A stretch of 64,000 bases of DNA. It comes from Telmatospirillum sp. (lineage in GTDB: Bacteria; Pseudomonadota; Alphaproteobacteria; Rhodospirillales; Magnetospirillaceae). Position numbers and translations under genes: made by a program. Of this stretch, positions 60,495 to 64,000 are shown piece after piece. The stretch lies in NCBI GenBank assembly GCA_031291415.1, contig JARLJB010000331.1:1-64000 (forward strand). The letters run 5' to 3'. The notes beneath the pieces are model-generated. The model worked only from the letters and a program-made list of their open reading frames with translations, searched no databases and was not told where the DNA came from. Each line of letters opens with the position of its first letter. Position 1 is the stretch's first letter.

Positions 60495-61521
60495 ATTGGA
60501 ACTGCGGGGCGTAAAGCAACCCATTGTGGTTCCATGGCCTGTTGGCGCCTCGCTCCATATGGAACGGCGAGGACGAACCCAGGTTACGCTCGAAGATCTC
60601 GCCGTAATTGCCAACCTGGGAAATGACCTGAAAGGCCCAGTCGTCACGCACTCCCAACCGAGATCCCAACCCTGGCGTCTTGCCTAACATGTGGCGCATC
60701 TCGTCGCTGCCATTGTCACGGACGGCTGCGACATTGGATGCGGTGATGTCGTTTTCCTCGGCGAGAAACGTCGCGTAGATCAGCGATCGAACGATATCGG
60801 CCCAATTGTCGTCGTCTTCGGGCACATAAGGCGTAAGTGGTTCGTGCGAAATAAGCTTGGGATCGATGTATATGTTATCTCCAGGCCGACGGTATTTGGC
60901 GAGCGAGGTAACAAGCGCGCTGCTGTCAGTCGTCATCATATTGCATTCCGCGCCGATGAATGCCTGCAATGTCTCATCGTAGCTTTTGAAGAGCCGGACG
61001 GTCCAGTGCCGTTGATTTTGCAGAATAAAATCTTCCAAATTCCGCTGCGTGGTGGTTGCCGACTTGACGCAGACCGTCGCGTCTTTCAATTCATTGAGCG
61101 GACCCGGCGGCTGATCACTGGACACCGCGAAAGCCTGACCGTCATAGAAAACCGGCACCGTGAATTGGATATTGTGGCTGATTTCGCGGCTGAAGGTCCA
61201 GGATGTCGTCTGAAAGGCAACGTCGACCTCATGGTTTTCGACGGCGGCAAACTCATTAGGTTTTTCGGGAAGCCGTTCTGTACGAATCGCCTTGGCATCG
61301 CCCAACACGGCGGCGGCAAGCCCATGACAAAAGTCGACCATGAACCCCGTCAATCGCCCGGTGTTGTCGGAATAGGCAAATCCCGGCGCCGGACGAAAAC
61401 CACAGGTAACGTAACCGCGTGATCGCACCCCCGCCAGGATATCGCCATTTGCCGCCTGAGCCGCAGCCGTCATCGCCAGCCAGGCAGTCAGAAATGCTAG
61501 TAACGCTGGACTTTGTCTCAA
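60493..61521 (-). CDS. Orphan AapJ-like amino-acid binding protein
   Basis: Periplasmic binding protein of about 342 residues. The best start is a TTG at 61521, giving a signal peptide (LLAFLTAWLAMTAAAQAA); in-frame sequence upstream to 61617 has no signal-like start and overlaps serA. Blocks are VRSRGYVTCGFRPAPG, TGFMVDFCHGLAAAVLG, FQTTSWTFSREISHN (closest of the three to the canonical TWTLSR ligand contact) and ISQVGNYGEIFERNLGSSSPFHMERGANRPW. It lies 46 bases after serA on the same strand and converges with its relative at 59204. No transporter genes adjoin. Confidence 0.85.
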   Translation of the reverse strand: MRQSPALLAFLTAWLAMTAAAQAANGDILAGVRSRGYVTCGFRPAPGFAYSDNTGRLTGFMVDFCHGLAAAVLGDAKAIRTERLPEKPNEFAAVENHEVDVAFQTTSWTFSREISHNIQFTVPVFYDGQAFAVSSDQPPGPLNELKDATVCVKSATTTQRNLEDFILQNQRHWTVRLFKSYDETLQAFIGAECNMMTTDSSALVTSLAKYRRPGDNIYIDPKLISHEPLTPYVPEDDDNWADIVRSLIYATFLAEENDITASNVAAVRDNGSDEMRHMLGKTPGLGSRLGVRDDWAFQVISQVGNYGEIFERNLGSSSPFHMERGANRPWNHNGLLYAPQFQ

Positions 61522-61567
61522 CCTGGCTGTCCTGTTCCAAATATTCGGTGGACTACTCCCCCCCCGC

Positions 61568-62800
61568 CTAATAGAGATACCGCGCCCGGATGGTCCCTTC
61601 CAGGGCATGCAACTCACCGATCAGCTCGACCTCATCGACCTCGCCGTCGAGATCGACCACGACATAGCCGACTTCGGGATCGGTTTGCAGATACTGGGCC
61701 GAGACGTTGAGGTTCCGCGACGAAAACAGTTCGTTCATGCGCCGCATGACACCCGGCACATTGGCGTGGATATGCAGGAACCGGGTTCCCCCGGCTTTCA
61801 CCGGCAAGGACACCTCGACGAAATTCACCGCGCCGAAGGTCGATCCATTGTCCGAATATTTGATCAGTTTTTCGGCGACCTCGAGGCCGATATTGGCCTG
61901 TGCCTCCTGTGTGGAGCCGCCGACATGCGGGCTCAGGATGACATTGGAGAAATTGCGCAGCGGGCTGACGAATTCCTCGGCATTGCTGCCGGGTTCGGTT
62001 GGAAAAACGTCGATGGCCGCCCCCAGAAGATGTTTTTCCTCAAGCGCTTTGACCAGCGCCTCGATGACCACGACATTGCCGCGCGACGCATTGATCAAAT
62101 AGGCACCTTTGCGCATGGCCCGCAATTCCTTGTCGCCGATCATGTTCTTGGTCTGCGGCGTCGCCGGCACATGCAAGGTCACCACGTCCGAGCTCTCCAG
62201 CAGATCCTTCAGCCGGGAACATGCCTCGGCGTTGCCGATGGCCAGTTTTTTCTCGATGTCGTAATAGCGGACCCGCATGCCCATCGCCTCGGCCATCACC
62301 GAGAGTTGCGATCCGATATGGCCGTAACCGACGATGCCCAGGGTCTTGCCGCGCATCTCGAAAGAATTCTTGGCATTCTTCAGCCATTTCCCGGCATGCG
62401 CCTGGCGTGATTTTTCGGAAATGCCGCGCAGCAGCATGACGATTTCGCCGATGACCAGTTCCGCGACCGAGCGCGTATTCGAATAAGGCGCATTGAACAC
62501 CGGCACGCCGGCCCGGCGGGCGCTGTCCAGACGCACCTGGTTGGTCCCGATGCAGAAGCATCCGACGCAAAAGAGGCGATTGGCCGCCGCCAGCACTTTG
62601 TCGGTGACGCGGGTGGCGGAACGGATCCCCAGGATATGCACCCCCTGGATCTTCTCGATCAGTTCAGCCTCGTCAAGCGCATGCCCCAGCAGTTCCACGT
62701 TCGTGTAACCACGGTCATGGAACTCGCGGACGGCATTTTCATGGACGCCCTCAAGCAGAAGGATACGAATTTTGTCTTTGGAAAGGGAATGCTTCACCAC
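61568..62800 (-). CDS. serA: D-3-phosphoglycerate dehydrogenase
   Basis: First enzyme of serine synthesis, oxidising 3-phosphoglycerate with NAD. It has 410 residues, the E. coli-type length. Blocks are CFCIGTNQVRLDSARRAGVPVFNAPYSNTRSVAELVIGE, the NAD-binding LGIVGYGHIGSQLSVMAEAMGM, the catalytic SPHVGGSTQEAQANIGLEVAEKLIKYSDNGST, and a C-terminal ACT domain (LHIHANVPGVMRRMNELF) that binds serine as feedback inhibitor. The ACT sequence is of the E. coli class, so serine inhibition is likely. It is divergent from amt across 387 bases. Confidence 0.96.
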   Translation of the reverse strand: MVKHSLSKDKIRILLLEGVHENAVREFHDRGYTNVELLGHALDEAELIEKIQGVHILGIRSATRVTDKVLAAANRLFCVGCFCIGTNQVRLDSARRAGVPVFNAPYSNTRSVAELVIGEIVMLLRGISEKSRQAHAGKWLKNAKNSFEMRGKTLGIVGYGHIGSQLSVMAEAMGMRVRYYDIEKKLAIGNAEACSRLKDLLESSDVVTLHVPATPQTKNMIGDKELRAMRKGAYLINASRGNVVVIEALVKALEEKHLLGAAIDVFPTEPGSNAEEFVSPLRNFSNVILSPHVGGSTQEAQANIGLEVAEKLIKYSDNGSTFGAVNFVEVSLPVKAGGTRFLHIHANVPGVMRRMNELFSSRNLNVSAQYLQTDPEVGYVVVDLDGEVDEVELIGELHALEGTIRARYLY

Positions 62801-63187
62801 GTCGGTTGCCTCGGCATCAAAGAGGAAGAATGGCGAAGATACGGGACTTCGCCGCGGTCGTACAGGCGGGAGATGGAAGGAGGACCGGCCCCGGAACGGA
62901 CAGCAGCCGCATCAGTTCGCCCAAACAATAAGCAATATTGACAAGCATTCATTTTTTGCACATTATATCGTCATTCGATAAGAGGAAGTCTATTTGAACA
63001 TTTTCTATGCAATTTCTTTGATGTTTGCCTATTTTTTCCACATTACTTGATCGGCACTGACATTGGGGTCCATCGGTGGCGGTGTCTAACTTATTGGAAT
63101 CGCGAAATTCTTTCCGAATGATCGTGTCTGGCACGCCTTTTGATATGACAGGCCGTCGCTTACCCGGAATGAATTCGCGAGGCTAAG
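62801..63187. other. AT-rich intergenic region between serA and amt
   Basis: These 387 bases hold the divergent promoters. Bases 62925-63060 are strongly AT-rich (CATTCATTTTTTGCACATTA). A sigma-54-type promoter lies at 63128-63144. No gene or RNA family was recognised. Confidence 0.55.
63128..63144 (+). promoter_or_regulatory. Sigma-54 (RpoN) promoter of amt
   Basis: The sequence CTGGCACGCCTTTTGAT matches the -24 element (TGGCACG) and has the invariant ten-base spacing to the -12 element, which is GA instead of GC. It lies 44 bases before the amt ATG. Ammonium transporter genes are classic NtrC/RpoN targets. Confidence 0.55.
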
Positions 63188-64000
63188 ATGGAGTCCCCCT
63201 CCACAGGAGTTGACGTTCTCTTCGTATTGCTCGGCGCTATCATGGTTTTGGCCATGCACGCCGGGTTCGCCTTCCTAGAAGTTGGTACGGTCCGGCGAAA
63301 AAACCAGGTTAATGCCCTGGTCAAGATTCTGACCGATTTCGCCATGTCGACCTGTGCCTATTTTTTCATCGGCTATGGGATCGCCTACGGAATCGATTTC
63401 CTGGTATCGGCCAAAGTCTTGTCGGGAACCGGCGGGGCCTTCGCGCCGAAGGGCTATGACCTCGTCAAATTCTTCTTCCTGGCGACTTTTGCCGCCGCCA
63501 TTCCCGCCATCATCTCGGGTGGCATCGCCGAGCGGGCCAAATTCTGGCCGCAGCTCGCGGCGACCTGTGTCATCACCGCCTTTTTCTATCCTGCCTTTGA
63601 GGGAATGGTCTGGGGCAGCCGGCTTGGCTTCCAGGACTGGATGCTTCACACCTTCGGCAGCCAGTTCCACGACTTCGCCGGTTCCGTCGTTGTCCACGCC
63701 TTTGGCGGCTGGGTCGCCCTGGGCGCCGTCGTCATGCTGGGGGCTCGGCGCGGCCGTTATCGGAAAAATGGATCGGTGGTCGGCATCCCGCCGTCGAACA
63801 TTCCTTTCCTGGCACTTGGCGCCTGGATCCTGTCGGTCGGCTGGTTCGGCTTCAATGTGATGAGCGCCCAGAAGATGGAAGGGCTTTCCGGCCTGGTCGC
63901 CCTCAATTCTTTGATGGCGATGGTCGGCGGCATCCTGTCGTCGCTGCTGATCAGCCGCAACGACCCCGGCTTCATCCATAATGGCGCCCTGGCCGGACTG
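63188..64000 (+). CDS. amt: Ammonium transporter (Amt family), partial at window end
   Basis: At least 271 residues, running off the window. The ATG at 63188 follows a GAGG site. It begins VDVLFVLLGAIMVLAMHAGFAFLEVGTVRRKNQVNALVKILTDF, and shows FAAAIPAIISGGIAERAKFW and FHDFAGSVVVHAFGGWVALGAVVMLGARRGRY, which hold the pore His and the family signature; AWILSVGWFGFNVMS follows. It imports ammonium through a trimeric channel. No glnK gene precedes it, and the missing 3' end prevents seeing whether one follows. The predicted sigma-54 promoter fits nitrogen control. Confidence 0.94.
   Translation, partial: MESPSTGVDVLFVLLGAIMVLAMHAGFAFLEVGTVRRKNQVNALVKILTDFAMSTCAYFFIGYGIAYGIDFLVSAKVLSGTGGAFAPKGYDLVKFFFLATFAAAIPAIISGGIAERAKFWPQLAATCVITAFFYPAFEGMVWGSRLGFQDWMLHTFGSQFHDFAGSVVVHAFGGWVALGAVVMLGARRGRYRKNGSVVGIPPSNIPFLALGAWILSVGWFGFNVMSAQKMEGLSGLVALNSLMAMVGGILSSLLISRNDPGFIHNGALAGL

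Noticed and set aside
1-64000. tRNA, rRNA, CRISPR array, prophage or insertion sequence
   Set aside because: Gaps were read for T-loop sequences, regular spaced repeats and transposase or integrase motifs; none was found.

Overview
The window reads as chromosomal DNA of a GC-rich alphaproteobacterium, most likely a facultatively anaerobic member of the Rhodospirillales. This rests on gene content only: an oxygen-independent ubiquinone cluster (ubiT-ubiU-ubiV), aspA-dcuA, many TorR/TorS-like regulators, an Anbu-type proteasome homologue, a GH17-GT2 glucan synthase and an MNRKQRR-type TPR glycosyltransferase. No rRNA or tRNA gene, prophage, insertion sequence or CRISPR array was recognised. The + strand ends inside an ammonium transporter gene.

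Layout. Positions 1-6.4 kb hold cell-envelope and periplasmic genes: an outer-membrane barrel protein, an orphan amino-acid binding protein, a PF04185 phosphatase/phospholipase with a convincing Pho box, a lytic transglycosylase and a small secreted protein. Positions 6.4-10.3 kb hold glycogen genes: glgC divergent from glgA-glk, with glgA and glk overlapping. Positions 10.3-14.4 kb are a minus-strand run: tex, a LivK-like binding protein and a YdcF-like protein. Positions 14.8-23.5 kb carry a diguanylate cyclase, a GH17-GT2 beta-glucan synthase, a stand-alone HypF C-terminal domain coupled to an MFS permease, and an LdtD-MepK-like peptidoglycan pair. Positions 23.9-25.3 kb hold a secreted LolA/DUF4412-like protein divergent from an EpmC-like HExxH protein.

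Positions 25.3-32.4 kb hold a hybrid histidine kinase, a NarL-type regulator and then a four-gene cluster: circularly permuted ATP-grasp, alpha-E, transglutaminase-like and Anbu. Positions 32.4-37.3 kb hold ubiT-ubiU-ubiV-prepilin peptidase in overlapping reading frames, and menA-tlpA. Positions 37.5-42 kb carry a DODA-type dioxygenase, a pseudo-receiver/pentapeptide-repeat protein and the TPR glycosyltransferase. Positions 42.4-50.9 kb hold a second ATP-grasp/alpha-E/transglutaminase cluster without Anbu, divergent from a TorR-like regulator and followed by a GST. Positions 51.1-61.5 kb hold two tandem TorR-like regulators, dcuA and aspA, a TorS-like hybrid kinase, and two more orphan AapJ-like binding proteins. 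Positions 61.6-64 kb hold serA and the start of amt, with a sigma-54-type promoter.

Two themes deserve attention. First, two paralogous clusters of the Anbu/ATP-grasp/alpha-E/transglutaminase type lie about 11 kb apart; the transglutaminase next to Anbu has Ser in place of the catalytic Cys. Second, orphan amino-acid binding proteins, a TorS-like phosphorelay kinase, TorR-like regulators and aspA-dcuA lie together without ABC permeases. That suggests, by inference only, a binding-protein-assisted sensing system for amino acids or dicarboxylates.
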